A DNA stretch of 64,000 nt from Cellvibrionaceae bacterium. Its GTDB lineage: Bacteria > Pseudomonadota > Gammaproteobacteria > Pseudomonadales > Cellvibrionaceae. Under the pieces are notes generated by a model. The model did no database searches and was not told the origin of the DNA. It saw only the letters and a list, made by a program, of their open reading frames with translations. The position numbers and the translations under genes are program-made. Shown piece by piece: positions 42,631 through 52,542 of the stretch. The stretch's first letter is position 1. Each line of letters begins with the position of its first letter. Location of the stretch: contig JAGKWQ010000004.1 in the NCBI GenBank assembly GCA_021151825.1, forward strand, positions 124,001 through 188,000. The letters are read 5' to 3'.

Positions 42631-43950
42631 CTAAAGTTGTTCCTCTGCATAAATGCAGCAATTCCTGCCTTGCTCTTTGGCTTTATAGAGCGCGTTATCT
42701 GCGCGTTTGAAGCAGCTCGCAAAATCCTCATCGGTGTGTCTTTCGCTTACTCCAAAGCTCGCGCTGACAATCAATGGCTTTTCCAGATTGCACGGTGTAT
42801 TGAAAATGGCTTCGCGAATTATCTCCGCGATTGCCATGGCCGTTTTTTGATTGGCGCCGGGCATGATAACTACAAATTCCTCGCCACCCCAGCGGCCTAC
42901 AAAATCGCCCGCGCGTAAATTGGATTGAATAATTTTGGCGATGTGCTGCAGAACCAAATCACCACTGTCGTGTCCGTATTGATCATTAACGTGTTTGAAA
43001 TGGTCAATGTCGATAACCAATAATGAATAGTTTGGAGTGCTGGGTGAGTGAAGGTGATTATTGCCTGAAAAACTGGCAATAATCTGATCGATACCAAAGC
43101 GATTGTAGAGTTGGGTTAGTGGGTCAACTGTCGACAAACGACGAAATTTATTGGTCTCCTCTTGCAGTTGTTCGTTGGTGTTGCTGAGTTGGTTGATCAC
43201 TTGCGTATCGTGCCTGGTTTGCTCGTTTAATTCGAGCAGGCGCTTGATGGCGAAGATAAAAATACTGCCCAGCCACAAAATAAGAATGCCTAGATACCAA
43301 TATTCTACCGCTATCCATTCACCCTGTAGTTCAATTTTTTTCAACTCGAAGCTATGAGTGCCTGATTGTATTGGCTCACCAAAATCGACGGTGATCACCA
43401 TGGCGTTGTTCATTTCCGGTGCGGAGCGTGACAGGGGGATGTTGTATTGCGTTAACCACCAGTCTGCGGCGGCAAATGACGAAAGAGAGAGGTGTAATTC
43501 TTTATTGAGTTCGCTTGCGTGAATTTGGATAGCATTAAATTTGGTGCTATTGCTGTCGCTGGTTTTGGAGTAGTCGCTATTGAAATTGCGAATGGCAATA
43601 CGGACTTTATTCGAGCTGCCCTGGTAATTTAAGTGCAGATTGATGTGATTGAAACTGGATAGGTCCATTCCGATTTCGGCGGATTTGGACATGTCTATCG
43701 TAAATGCACAGGGGAAATAATCGATGTTGTAATTTTCCGGCTTTGTGCATTTCCAGGCGGTGTGTTGGTTGTTAGTCCATTCGGAAGAAGGGCTTCCATC
43801 GGGTAATGGCTTGGTTAACAGGTAGAGGCGGGCGCTGCTGTCAGGCAATAGTAGAAGTCGTTTATCGGGAACAAAATGAACTCCAACCACCAATATCAGG
43901 GTAATAAGGATCGAGGCGAGGAGCACGCTGTTAAAGTTTTTATCATTCAT
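42631..43950 (-). CDS. Membrane-bound diguanylate cyclase (GGDEF)
   Basis: A 439-residue protein that makes c-di-GMP from two GTP. There is an N-terminal membrane helix (about residues 9-27), a periplasmic beta-rich sensor domain of about 190 residues (INLHLNYQGSSNKVRIAI), a second helix (YWYLGILILWLGSIFIFAI), a coiled coil (QVINQLSNTNEQLQEETN) and a GGDEF domain. The active-site motif is GGEEF (VGRWGGEEFVVIM), with an RAGD inhibitory site just upstream, so product feedback is expected. It is convergent with the DUF4157 gene. The ligand is unknown. Confidence 0.9.
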   Translation of the reverse strand: MNDKNFNSVLLASILITLILVVGVHFVPDKRLLLLPDSSARLYLLTKPLPDGSPSSEWTNNQHTAWKCTKPENYNIDYFPCAFTIDMSKSAEIGMDLSSFNHINLHLNYQGSSNKVRIAIRNFNSDYSKTSDSNSTKFNAIQIHASELNKELHLSLSSFAAADWWLTQYNIPLSRSAPEMNNAMVITVDFGEPIQSGTHSFELKKIELQGEWIAVEYWYLGILILWLGSIFIFAIKRLLELNEQTRHDTQVINQLSNTNEQLQEETNKFRRLSTVDPLTQLYNRFGIDQIIASFSGNNHLHSPSTPNYSLLVIDIDHFKHVNDQYGHDSGDLVLQHIAKIIQSNLRAGDFVGRWGGEEFVVIMPGANQKTAMAIAEIIREAIFNTPCNLEKPLIVSASFGVSERHTDEDFASCFKRADNALYKAKEQGRNCCIYAEEQL

Positions 43951-44125
43951 TGACTGGAATCACGACATTCTTTTTGATTTGGCATAAGTATCGATGAGAC
44001 TCGGTGGAAATCAATCTTAAAAACCTTCTTATTGTTTAATTGACTAAGAGGGTGCGGTTTTGTTTGCGTGGGTAATAACAGAAGTTGAAAAAGGTGTTGC
44101 TAGCCGTAAACGGAGGGGCTTTTTC

Positions 44126-44134
44126 TGTTACACT
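44126..44134 (+). promoter_or_regulatory. Possible extended -10 promoter for the pyrH operon
   Basis: TGTTACACT (44126-44134) combines a TG extension with a -10 of the form TACACT, 70 nt before pyrH. No good -35 is seen, which is usual for extended -10 promoters. Confidence 0.4.
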
Positions 44135-44203
44135 GCACCGATTTTTTTCGGCCCCCGTTTGAGGCGGGCATTTGCGGCTAACTCATTGTTTTGGAGAGCA
44201 TTT

Positions 44204-44938
44204 ATGTCCAGCCCCAGAGATAAGAAATACAAGCGTATCCTGTTGAAATTGAGTGGCGAGGAGCTAATGGGAACCGAAGGATTCGGGATTGACCCTAAAG
44301 TACTCGACAAAATGGCTCTGGAAATTGGTCAGTTAGTGGGTATCGGTGTGCAGGTTGGCCTGGTGATTGGCGGCGGCAACCTGTTTCGCGGTGCTGCATT
44401 AAGTGCGGCGGGGCTTGATCGCGTCACTGGCGATCATATGGGAATGCTGGCCACAGTAATGAATGCCCTGGCAATGCGTGATGCGCTGGAGCGCTCCAAC
44501 ATTTCTTCCCGTGTTATGTCAGCCATTCCTATGAGTGGTGTGGTGGAGCATTATGATCGCCGTCGTGCAGTGCGTTTTTTGAACTCGGGTGAGGTTGTTA
44601 TATTTTCTGCTGGTACGGGTAATCCTTTCTTTACTACTGATTCTGCTGCTTGTTTGCGTGGTATTGAAGTTGATGCCGATATTGTGTTGAAGGCTACAAA
44701 AGTGGATGGAGTTTATTCTGCTGACCCGAAAAAAGATCCAACCGCGACCAAATATGATCGTCTTTCTTACGATGAAGTGTTGGATAAAAAACTTGGTGTA
44801 ATGGATTTAACAGCAATTTGCTTGTGCCGTGAGCACGATATGCCGGTGCGGGTTTTCCGCATGAATAAAACTGGCGCACTGTTGAATATCGTTGTGGGTA
44901 GCAACGAAGGTACTTTGATTGAAGAGGATAAATCATGA
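44204..44938 (+). CDS. pyrH: UMP kinase
   Basis: A 244-residue amino-acid-kinase-fold enzyme phosphorylating UMP, regulated by GTP and UTP. Motifs are YKRILLKLSGEELMG, VGLVIGGGNLFRG, DHMGMLATVMNALAMRDAL, SAGTGNPFFTTDSAA and LKATKVDGVYSADPKK. The frame is open 48 codons further upstream, but the ATG at 44204 has GGAGAG in front and gives the family N-terminus. Its stop overlaps the frr start (ATGA). Confidence 0.97.
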   Translation: MSSPRDKKYKRILLKLSGEELMGTEGFGIDPKVLDKMALEIGQLVGIGVQVGLVIGGGNLFRGAALSAAGLDRVTGDHMGMLATVMNALAMRDALERSNISSRVMSAIPMSGVVEHYDRRRAVRFLNSGEVVIFSAGTGNPFFTTDSAACLRGIEVDADIVLKATKVDGVYSADPKKDPTATKYDRLSYDEVLDKKLGVMDLTAICLCREHDMPVRVFRMNKTGALLNIVVGSNEGTLIEEDKS

Positions 44939-45492
44939 TTAATGACATCAAAAAAGATGCTGAAGCGCGTATGAAAAAAGCGATTGAAGTATTGGGTAAT
45001 AATTTCAATAAAATTCGTACTGGTCGTGCTCACCCAAGTTTGTTGGATGGCATCAGTGTGGATTATTACGGCACTCCGACGCCGCTGAGTCAGGTGGCGA
45101 ATATTAATATCGAAGATGCGCGTACGCTGTCGGTAAGTCCGTGGGAGCGTAATCTGGTTCCGGTGATTGAAAAAGCGATTATGAAATCGGATCTGGGTTT
45201 AAATCCATCAACAAATAATGGTTTGATTCGTATCCCATTGCCGATGCTCACTGAAGAAACGCGTAAAAACTTTATCAAGCAAGCGCGTGCAGAAGCAGAA
45301 AATGGTCGTGTTGCTGTGCGCAATGTGCGTCGCGATGTATTGGGTGATGTAAAAGCATTGTTGAAAGATAAAGCGATTGGTGAAGATGATGATCGTCGTG
45401 CACAGGATGATATTCAGAAAATCACTGATAAATATATCGCCGAAGTTGATAAGGCGTTGACTGCAAAAGAAGCAGATTTGATGGCTATTTAA
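44935..45492 (+). CDS. frr: Ribosome recycling factor
   Basis: A 185-residue tRNA-shaped protein that splits the post-termination ribosome with EF-G. It has ARMKKAIEVLGNNFNKIRTGR, LDGISVDYYGTPTPLSQVAN, SPWERNLVPVIEKAIMKSDLG and PLPMLTEETRKNFIKQARA. It overlaps pyrH by 4 nt. A strong hairpin follows the stop. Confidence 0.98.
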   Translation: MINDIKKDAEARMKKAIEVLGNNFNKIRTGRAHPSLLDGISVDYYGTPTPLSQVANINIEDARTLSVSPWERNLVPVIEKAIMKSDLGLNPSTNNGLIRIPLPMLTEETRKNFIKQARAEAENGRVAVRNVRRDVLGDVKALLKDKAIGEDDDRRAQDDIQKITDKYIAEVDKALTAKEADLMAI

Positions 45493-45521
45493 TCTGAAGT
45501 GTATCAAGCAGTATCCAATAA

Positions 45522-45546
45522 TCAGGCCCGGTATTGCCGGGCCTGA
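45522..45546 (+). terminator. Strong hairpin between frr and uppS
   Basis: TCAGGCCCGG (45522-45531) pairs perfectly with CCGGGCCTGA (45537-45546) around TATTG. There is no T-tract, so it may act as an RNA processing or stability element rather than a terminator. Confidence 0.5.
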
Positions 45547-45629
45547 TAGTTTGCAAACACCACTACCGAAAGTAAAACAGGCAAATTCTTGTTTGCGTCA
45601 ATATATAAGCCTGTCGTTGGGAGAAGCGC

Positions 45630-46364
45630 GTGACTGACAATAATCTTCGCCATGTGGCGATCATTATGGATGGCAATAATCGCTGGGCCAAGCAGCGTGG
45701 CATGGCGGGAGTGTCTGGCCATAAAGTAGGTGTGGAGCGTATCCGTGATGTAATGGCTGCCTGTCAGGAATTGGGTATAGAAGTATTGACGGTATTTGCA
45801 TTCAGTAGCGAAAACTGGCGGCGCCCGCCGCTAGAAGTAGAAGCATTGATGTCCCTGTTTCTGCTGTATCTTAAAAATGAAGCTAAAGCATTAAAGAAAA
45901 AAGATGTCGCTTTGCGTGTGATTGGTAATCGCGAACGCTTTAGTCCTTCTATTCAAAAAGCAATTGCTGCGGCGGAAGAAGTCACCGCTGGCGGAAAAAC
46001 AACGTTGGTGATAGCTGCTGATTATGGTGGGCGATGGGATATTGCCCAAGCTGCACAAAAAATGGCGCAGCAGGTTGCAGATGGCCAATTAACGCCATCC
46101 GATATAACCGAAGAATCACTGCATCAACATACTTGTCTTGCCAGCTTGCCTCCACTGGATTTATTAATTCGCACGGGTGGTGAAGTGCGTATTAGTAATT
46201 TTTTACTGTGGCAATGCGCGTATGCCGAATTATTTTTCAGTGACAAACTCTGGCCGGATTTTGATGGTGATGAATTGAAAAAGGCGGCTAATAGTTTTCA
46301 CGAGCGCCAGCGTCGTTTTGGAATGACAGGTGATCAAGTCGAAGCAGGTGCACTTAATGCTTAA
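45630..46364 (+). CDS. uppS: Undecaprenyl diphosphate synthase
   Basis: A 244-residue cis-prenyltransferase making the C55 carrier for peptidoglycan and O-antigen. It has HVAIIMDGNNRWAKQRGM with catalytic Asp14, GHKVGVERIRDV, TVFAFSSENWRRP and the C-terminal LLIRTGGEVRISNFLLWQ. The start is GTG after GGGAGAAG. Its end overlaps cdsA by 8 nt. Confidence 0.96.
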   Translation: MTDNNLRHVAIIMDGNNRWAKQRGMAGVSGHKVGVERIRDVMAACQELGIEVLTVFAFSSENWRRPPLEVEALMSLFLLYLKNEAKALKKKDVALRVIGNRERFSPSIQKAIAAAEEVTAGGKTTLVIAADYGGRWDIAQAAQKMAQQVADGQLTPSDITEESLHQHTCLASLPPLDLLIRTGGEVRISNFLLWQCAYAELFFSDKLWPDFDGDELKKAANSFHERQRRFGMTGDQVEAGALNA

Positions 46365-47211
46365 GCAACGTGTTATTACCGCATTGATTCTTGCTGCAAT
46401 TTTTCTTGCTGCTCTCTTTGGTCTTCCTGCTGGATATTTTTCATTTTTTATTGGCGTGGTTGTCCTAATTGGTGCTTGGGAGTGGGCTAACCTTTCCGGT
46501 TTTTCTGCGATTTGGCAGCGCAGTATTTATGTAGTTGTCATATTCGCCTTGTTGGTAGGTTCATCTGCCTATCTCGGATTTGAGGGTGAGGCAAGCCCTC
46601 GATTAAATGATGAAGCTATTCGCGATTTATTGCTCGTTGGTTGTGGCTGGTGGGCATTGGCCTTATTGCTAGTGCAGGGATATCCGTCCAGTGCGCTTCT
46701 CTGGGGGCATAAAGGTCTGCGTTTGTTGATGGGTTTGGTAGTGTTAATCCCTACCTGGGTTGCACTGGTTTATGTTCGGCAGCAGGTAAATGGTGCCTGG
46801 TTGGTATTGCTGTTGATGCTGGTAGTGGCGATTGCAGATAGTGGTGGTTATTTTGCCGGCCGCCGTTTTGGTCGCCACAAATTGGCGCCTGCAGTTAGTC
46901 CTGGCAAAACCTGGGAGGGTTTTGCGGGTGGATTTATCGCCAATTGCGTATTGGCGCTGGTGTTGAATCAGATATTGAGTGTTGGTCTGGTCGGAATACT
47001 TTTAGTGATCATCCCTACTAGTTTGGTGTCGGTACTAGGCGATCTTCTGGAGAGTATGGTCAAACGCCACGCTGGCGTGAAAGACAGCGGCAGTATATTA
47101 CCTGGCCATGGCGGTATTCTTGATCGGGTAGATGGAATTACCGCCGGTGCACCGGTGTTTGCCATGGCACTTTTAGCGACGGGCGTGTTCGGTTCCGGTG
47201 TGAGTGTTTGA
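46357..47211 (+). CDS. cdsA: Phosphatidate cytidylyltransferase
   Basis: A 284-residue multi-helix membrane enzyme that makes CDP-diacylglycerol. It starts MLKQRVITALILAAIFLAAL and has about eight membrane helices. The signature SPGKTWEGFAGG is followed by GDLLESMVKRHAGVKDSGS and PGHGGILDRVDGI near the C-terminus. The ATG at 46357 overlaps the uppS stop; earlier in-frame codons would extend into uppS. Confidence 0.95.
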   Translation: MLKQRVITALILAAIFLAALFGLPAGYFSFFIGVVVLIGAWEWANLSGFSAIWQRSIYVVVIFALLVGSSAYLGFEGEASPRLNDEAIRDLLLVGCGWWALALLLVQGYPSSALLWGHKGLRLLMGLVVLIPTWVALVYVRQQVNGAWLVLLLMLVVAIADSGGYFAGRRFGRHKLAPAVSPGKTWEGFAGGFIANCVLALVLNQILSVGLVGILLVIIPTSLVSVLGDLLESMVKRHAGVKDSGSILPGHGGILDRVDGITAGAPVFAMALLATGVFGSGVSV

Positions 47212-47212
47212 T

Positions 47213-48412
47213 ATGTCACTAACCATTCAATCAATCACCGTTTTAGGGGCGACTGGCTCTATCGGGGTCAGTACCCTGGATGTGGTTGCGCGTCACCCCG
47301 AACGCTACAAAGTGTTTGCGTTGACCGCCGACCGCCGTTGGCAGGTATTGGCAACCCAGTGCCTGGTGCATCAGCCGCGTTATGCGGTGCTGAAGGATCC
47401 TGAATCAGCGCGAGAGCTGGAACTGGAGCTGCGTCGCCAAGGATGTAAAACTGAAGTTCTACAGGGTTCTGTTGCACTTGAGCAAGTTGCTGCGCATGAG
47501 CAGGTCGATACGGTGATGGCCGCAATTGTTGGCGCAGTAGGTCTTTTGCCAACCCTGGCGGCAGTCAGGGCAGGAAAGAAAGTCTTGCTTGCTAATAAAG
47601 AGGCATTAGTGATGGCGGGTGGTTTATTTACCCGTGCGGTTGCTGAACATAAGGCTGTACTGTTGCCTATCGACAGTGAACACAACGCGATCTTTCAATG
47701 CCTTCCCAATCATCGTGCTGATTATCTGCGTGATGGATTAAAATCCAGTGGGGTGCGCAAAATTTTGCTGACCGCATCGGGCGGCCCGTTTCGAAATACC
47801 CCTGTCAGTGATCTGCCAAAGGTGACACCCGAGCAGGCATGCGCCCATCCAAATTGGAGTATGGGGCAAAAAATTTCGGTGGATTCCGCCACTATGCTTA
47901 ATAAAGGATTGGAGCTGATCGAAGCCTGTTGGCTTTTTAATACTCGCCCGCAGCAAATCCAGGTAGTAATCCACCCGCAGAGCGTAATTCATTCGATGGT
48001 TGAGTACATTGATGGATCTGTTCTCGCGCAATTGGGAAATCCTGATATGCGTACGCCAATTGCCCATGCTTTAGCGTGGCCGGAGCGTATTGAGTCAGGT
48101 GTCGCGAGCCTGGATCTGATTGCTACCGCACGGCTGGATTTCAGCAGCCCTGATTACGCGCGTTTTCCGTGTTTGCAATTGGCCCAGCAAGCGGCAGAAG
48201 TTTCAGGGACTGCGCCAGCGATTTTAAATGCAGCCAATGAGGAAGCGGTTGCTGCTTTTTTGCAGCGCAAAATCCGGTTTGATCAGATAGCAGTCGTTAT
48301 TGCTGATGTGTTGGCCCGTTTGCCCTCCATTGAACCCCTTGATCTGGCACATGTCCAAGGCGCCGATACTGAGGCCAGGGCTTTGGCTCAGCAACTGATC
48401 GCACGTTGGTAA
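47213..48412 (+). CDS. dxr: 1-deoxy-D-xylulose-5-phosphate reductoisomerase
   Basis: A 399-residue NADPH enzyme making methylerythritol phosphate in the non-mevalonate pathway; the target of fosmidomycin. The nucleotide loop is VLGATGSIGVSTLD. Also visible are LLANKEALVMAG, PIDSEHNAIFQCL, LTASGGPFRN, NWSMGQKISVDSATMLNKGLE (in two blocks) and NAANEEAVAAFL. The ATG at 47213 lies one base after the cdsA stop. Confidence 0.96.
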   Translation: MSLTIQSITVLGATGSIGVSTLDVVARHPERYKVFALTADRRWQVLATQCLVHQPRYAVLKDPESARELELELRRQGCKTEVLQGSVALEQVAAHEQVDTVMAAIVGAVGLLPTLAAVRAGKKVLLANKEALVMAGGLFTRAVAEHKAVLLPIDSEHNAIFQCLPNHRADYLRDGLKSSGVRKILLTASGGPFRNTPVSDLPKVTPEQACAHPNWSMGQKISVDSATMLNKGLELIEACWLFNTRPQQIQVVIHPQSVIHSMVEYIDGSVLAQLGNPDMRTPIAHALAWPERIESGVASLDLIATARLDFSSPDYARFPCLQLAQQAAEVSGTAPAILNAANEEAVAAFLQRKIRFDQIAVVIADVLARLPSIEPLDLAHVQGADTEARALAQQLIARW

Positions 48413-48454
48413 TGTCCGCATTGATGTTCGCAAGCTCCCCCTGAGGTTAGGTAC

Positions 48455-49813
48455 ATGGCAATACTCCAGACAATTTTGTCTTTTCTGGTAGCGCTTCTGG
48501 TTCTCGTCTCTATCCATGAGTTCGGGCACTTTTATGTGGCTCGCCGTTGTGGGGTAAAGGTTCACCGTTTTTCAATTGGTTTTGGGAAAGTTCTGTGGTC
48601 CTGGCGCGATCGCCAAGGTACTGAATATGCCCTTGCTGCCTTACCTTTGGGTGGTTACGTCAAAATGCTTGATGAACGTGAAGGTATTGTCGCGCCTGAA
48701 GAGCGTCATATGGCATTCAATAATAAATCGGTGTGGCAACGCATCGCGATTGTGGCGGCAGGTCCTATCGCCAATTTTATCCTGGCAATTTTTTTGTTCT
48801 GGGGGTTGTTGTTATGGCAAGGGGAGCGGGGAATTATCCCGATAATCGGCTCTGTTTCTCCCAATTCAATCGCAGCACATGCCGGGCTTGAAAAGGGCCA
48901 GCAAATTGTGGCGATTGATGGTCAACCAACACCAACCTGGCAAGCATTAAACCGTGTCTTACTTAATCGCTTGGGGGAGACTGGGACTATTAGTTTCACC
49001 GTCTCCTATTCAGATAATTCCCACTTTCAATATGAGTCTGAGGCCCAGTTACATGAGTGGCTGCGTGATGCTGCCGATCCGGATCCTGTTGCGGGTTTGG
49101 GTGTAGGTCTTCAATTGCCCTCCATTCCCGCTGTAGTAGGGGATGTACTACCTGATAGTCCTTCTGAGCGGGCTGGTTTTAAAGTTGGCGATAAATTGAT
49201 CCAGGTAGATGGGGTAGCCATAACGGACTGGAGAGTGTGGGTGGAATATATACGGCAGCGACCGGGTTCGCCTCTGACTGTAACCCTGGAGCGCGAGGGT
49301 AAGGATTTAACCCTTACGTTAATTCCAGATACAGTGAATGAAAAAGGAAAAGATCAGGGAAAGGTGGGAATGGGCCCTCAAGCATATGAATTTCCTGATA
49401 GTGCATTGCGCATTTATAACTATTCTTTTGTTGGAGCCTTCATTGCCGGGCTCAACAAAACCTGGGAAACCACTGGTTTTGTTCTTTTATCAGTCAAAAA
49501 ATTGATTCTTGGCGAAATTTCCACGAAAAACTTGAGTGGACCGATAACCATTGCTAAGGTGGCGGGCTCTTCAGCCGAGAGCGGCTTGATGAGTTTTATT
49601 GGTTTTGTCGCTTTGCTGAGTGTCTTCCTGGCGGTGTTCAATCTGTTGCCTATTCCTGTGCTGGATGGCGGCCACTTATTTTATTACTTCATTGAAGTAA
49701 TTAAGGGGAAACCGGTGTCCGACAAGGTGCAGTTGCTGGGGTACCAGATTGGTCTCTTTTTGGTCATTAGCCTGAGTGTACTGGCAATCTATAACGACAT
49801 AATGCGGCTCTAG
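48455..49813 (+). CDS. rseP: Site-2 protease RseP
   Basis: A 452-residue intramembrane zinc protease that cleaves RseA to release sigma-E after DegS. The first membrane helix carries HEFGH at 21-25. Two PDZ domains occupy roughly residues 120-290 (AGLEKGQQIVAIDGQPT and RAGFKVGDKLIQVDGVAI). The third metal ligand is in LDGGH at 403-407, and a last helix ends the protein. It directly precedes bamA. Confidence 0.96.
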   Translation: MAILQTILSFLVALLVLVSIHEFGHFYVARRCGVKVHRFSIGFGKVLWSWRDRQGTEYALAALPLGGYVKMLDEREGIVAPEERHMAFNNKSVWQRIAIVAAGPIANFILAIFLFWGLLLWQGERGIIPIIGSVSPNSIAAHAGLEKGQQIVAIDGQPTPTWQALNRVLLNRLGETGTISFTVSYSDNSHFQYESEAQLHEWLRDAADPDPVAGLGVGLQLPSIPAVVGDVLPDSPSERAGFKVGDKLIQVDGVAITDWRVWVEYIRQRPGSPLTVTLEREGKDLTLTLIPDTVNEKGKDQGKVGMGPQAYEFPDSALRIYNYSFVGAFIAGLNKTWETTGFVLLSVKKLILGEISTKNLSGPITIAKVAGSSAESGLMSFIGFVALLSVFLAVFNLLPIPVLDGGHLFYYFIEVIKGKPVSDKVQLLGYQIGLFLVISLSVLAIYNDIMRL

Positions 49814-49863
49814 CAGATACACCTGGCTGCAACCAACATCCATTAATGGTTAGAACAGATTCT

Positions 49864-52503
49864 ATGAAGCAAGTTTTGATGCGATTTTTTAGCGGTTTGC
49901 TCGTGCTTTTTCTCGCTGCGGCGGTGCAAGCACAAACGTTTCGGGTAAGTGACATTCGTGTTGAAGGCTTGCAGCGGGTTTCTGCCGGTACTGTATTCAG
50001 TGCCTTGCCGATTCGTGTGGGTGATGTGCTTACTCAGGCTGATATTCAAAATGCCACCCGTGAACTGTTTAAAGTTGGTTATTTTTCCGATGTTGCCATC
50101 CAACGCGATGGTGATGTTTTGGTGTTGGTAATTAAAGAGCGCCCGGCAATCAACAAAATTGAACTGAAGGGCAACAAGGCTATCAAGACTGAAAACCTGA
50201 TGGACAGTTTGAAAGATAACAACTTGTCCGAAGGGCAAATTTTCCAACGTGCAACACTGGAAGGTATCACCCAGGCGTTACAGCGTGAGTATGTTAACCA
50301 GGGCCGCTATGGCGCCAGTGTAAATATTGAAATTGAAGATATGCCACGTAATCAGGTTAAAGTCCTGGTGAAAATTGATGAGGGTAGTCCCTCTCGCATC
50401 AAAATGATCAATATCGTTGGTAATACTAAATATACCGAAGAAGAATTGATTGATTTGTTTGAATTGAAAACAACCGGCATGTGGTCGTGGATTACTGGCA
50501 ACGACAAATATAATAAAGAAAAAATGAAAGGTGACCTTGAGCGTCTTGAATCCTGGTATATGGATCGCGGTTACCTGAACTTTAAAATTGATTCATCACA
50601 GATCTCTTTGAGTCCGGATAAATCCAAAATATTCGTAACAGTCAATATTACCGAAGGTGATATTTATAAGGTCAGCAGTGTAGAACTCGCTGGTGATCCT
50701 GCGATTGATGAAGCGATTATTCGCAGCATGATTCTGATGCAGCCAGAGCAAATCTTCTCGCAAATTTTAATGACTACCTCAGAAGAATATGTAACCAAAC
50801 GCTTAGGTAATGAAGGCTATACATTCGCTAAAGTAGAGGGCATGCCAGAGCGTAATGACGCTGACAAAACAGTAAAAATCACCTTCTTTATTGAGCCGGG
50901 CAAACGCGCATATGTAAACCGCGTAAATTTCCGTGGCAATACCAAAACAATTGACGAAGTGTTACGCCGTGAAATGCGGCAAATGGAAGGTGGTTCGGCA
51001 AACTCTGCACAAATTGAAAACTCCAAAGTTCGTCTGGAGCGTTTAGGTTTCTTTAAAGAAGTAAAAGTAGAAAACAAAGAAGTTCCCGGTACTTCAGATC
51101 AAATTGATGTGGAATACACTGTAGAAGAGCAGCCGTCAGGTAGCATGGGTTTACAGGTTGGTTATGCGCAATATTCCGGGCTATTGTTTTCTGCCAGTAT
51201 CCAACAAAACAACTGGTTTGGTACTGGTAAGCAAGTGGGTTTTAGTTTCAGCCACAACCGTTATCAAACCGCTTACAACTTCAATTATAACGATCCTTAT
51301 TTCACACCCGATGGTGTAAGTCGTGGCGTTAGTTTGTATTACACCAAAAGTGATTATGGTTCTTATAACATCACGCCTTACAGTACTAACGTTTACGGCG
51401 GAAAGTTAAATTTTGGTTATCCAATTTCCGATATCGAACGTATTGGTTTTGATATAGGTTTGCGTAGTCTGGAAGTAACTCCAACATCCTATTCATCTCA
51501 GGAGATTATTCGTTCTCCAAATTGGAATCCTGAAATTGGTTATATCACGCAAGCACAAAATTATGAGTTGATCTTGCGCGAGGCAAATGGCTTTGATTAT
51601 CCAGCCGGACTCTATGAACCGCAGACTATTACCGAAGATATGTTAGGGCCGAAAGGGTTTCTGGATATCTACGGTGATACTTTCAATGATGCCCAGGCAA
51701 GTGTCTATTGGTTGAGATCTACATTGAACCGTGGGGTGTTGGCTAACCGTGGGACGCAGCAGCAATTTTCGTTCGAGATTTCTTTGCCAGGCGGTGATTT
51801 GGAATATTACAAACTTAACTACAATGGTCAGTTATTTATTCCTTTGACTCGTGCCTTTACATTAAGACTGCACACTCGCTTGGGATATGCAGATGCTTAT
51901 GGTGATTTGGACGAATTACCATTCTTCGAAAACTTCTACGCAGGCGGATTTGGGTCTGTTCGTGGATTTGAACGTAATACCTTGGGGCCTCGTAGTACTT
52001 ATATTCGTACTGAAGTTTACAACTACACTGTTTGGGATGATTTGAATGGTGATGGTATACGTCAGGATAGTGAAAGAGGTAGGCCTGCATACGTTTTATG
52101 TGAAGACCCTAATGCTCCGGGTGGCCCCGGTTGTACAGCGGGTGAGTTGATGACTAACGCCAATAACAATAATTACGTTGGCCGTAACCGCGGAGCGTTT
52201 GGTGGTAACGTTTTGATCCAGGGCGGGGCGGAGGTTCTGTTCCCATTACCGTTCATCAAAGATCAACGTTCTATTCAAACAACATTCTTCCTTGATGCTG
52301 GTAATGTGTTTGATACCAACTGTGGGAAAACCCAATCGAATTGTTATGATGTTGACATTGATCACATCAACGCTTCGGTGGGTTTAGGTTTAACGTGGAT
52401 ATCAGGTTTCGGCCCTATGACTTTTAGTATTGCTGAACCTATTAGGGAAAATGAAGCTGATCGTACTGAAGTGTTCCAGTTCTCCTTGGGGCAAACTTTC
52501 TAA
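49864..52503 (+). CDS. bamA: Outer membrane protein assembly factor BamA
   Basis: An Omp85 protein of about 879 residues that inserts beta-barrels into the outer membrane. It has a signal peptide (SGLLVLFLAAAVQAQ), five POTRA domains to about residue 425, and a 16-strand barrel with the lid motif GSVRGFERN and a final QFSLGQTF. The ATG at 49864 gives the better signal peptide; an ATG at 49846 is in frame and cannot be excluded. After the VRGF loop, a longer surface segment includes DLNGDGIRQDSE (residues 726-737), which fits an EF-hand-like calcium loop, and two cysteine pairs. Confidence 0.96.
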   Translation: MKQVLMRFFSGLLVLFLAAAVQAQTFRVSDIRVEGLQRVSAGTVFSALPIRVGDVLTQADIQNATRELFKVGYFSDVAIQRDGDVLVLVIKERPAINKIELKGNKAIKTENLMDSLKDNNLSEGQIFQRATLEGITQALQREYVNQGRYGASVNIEIEDMPRNQVKVLVKIDEGSPSRIKMINIVGNTKYTEEELIDLFELKTTGMWSWITGNDKYNKEKMKGDLERLESWYMDRGYLNFKIDSSQISLSPDKSKIFVTVNITEGDIYKVSSVELAGDPAIDEAIIRSMILMQPEQIFSQILMTTSEEYVTKRLGNEGYTFAKVEGMPERNDADKTVKITFFIEPGKRAYVNRVNFRGNTKTIDEVLRREMRQMEGGSANSAQIENSKVRLERLGFFKEVKVENKEVPGTSDQIDVEYTVEEQPSGSMGLQVGYAQYSGLLFSASIQQNNWFGTGKQVGFSFSHNRYQTAYNFNYNDPYFTPDGVSRGVSLYYTKSDYGSYNITPYSTNVYGGKLNFGYPISDIERIGFDIGLRSLEVTPTSYSSQEIIRSPNWNPEIGYITQAQNYELILREANGFDYPAGLYEPQTITEDMLGPKGFLDIYGDTFNDAQASVYWLRSTLNRGVLANRGTQQQFSFEISLPGGDLEYYKLNYNGQLFIPLTRAFTLRLHTRLGYADAYGDLDELPFFENFYAGGFGSVRGFERNTLGPRSTYIRTEVYNYTVWDDLNGDGIRQDSERGRPAYVLCEDPNAPGGPGCTAGELMTNANNNNYVGRNRGAFGGNVLIQGGAEVLFPLPFIKDQRSIQTTFFLDAGNVFDTNCGKTQSNCYDVDIDHINASVGLGLTWISGFGPMTFSIAEPIRENEADRTEVFQFSLGQTF

Positions 52504-52542
52504 CAATAAATGTTTTATCTGATTATTTAAGAGGAAAAGATT

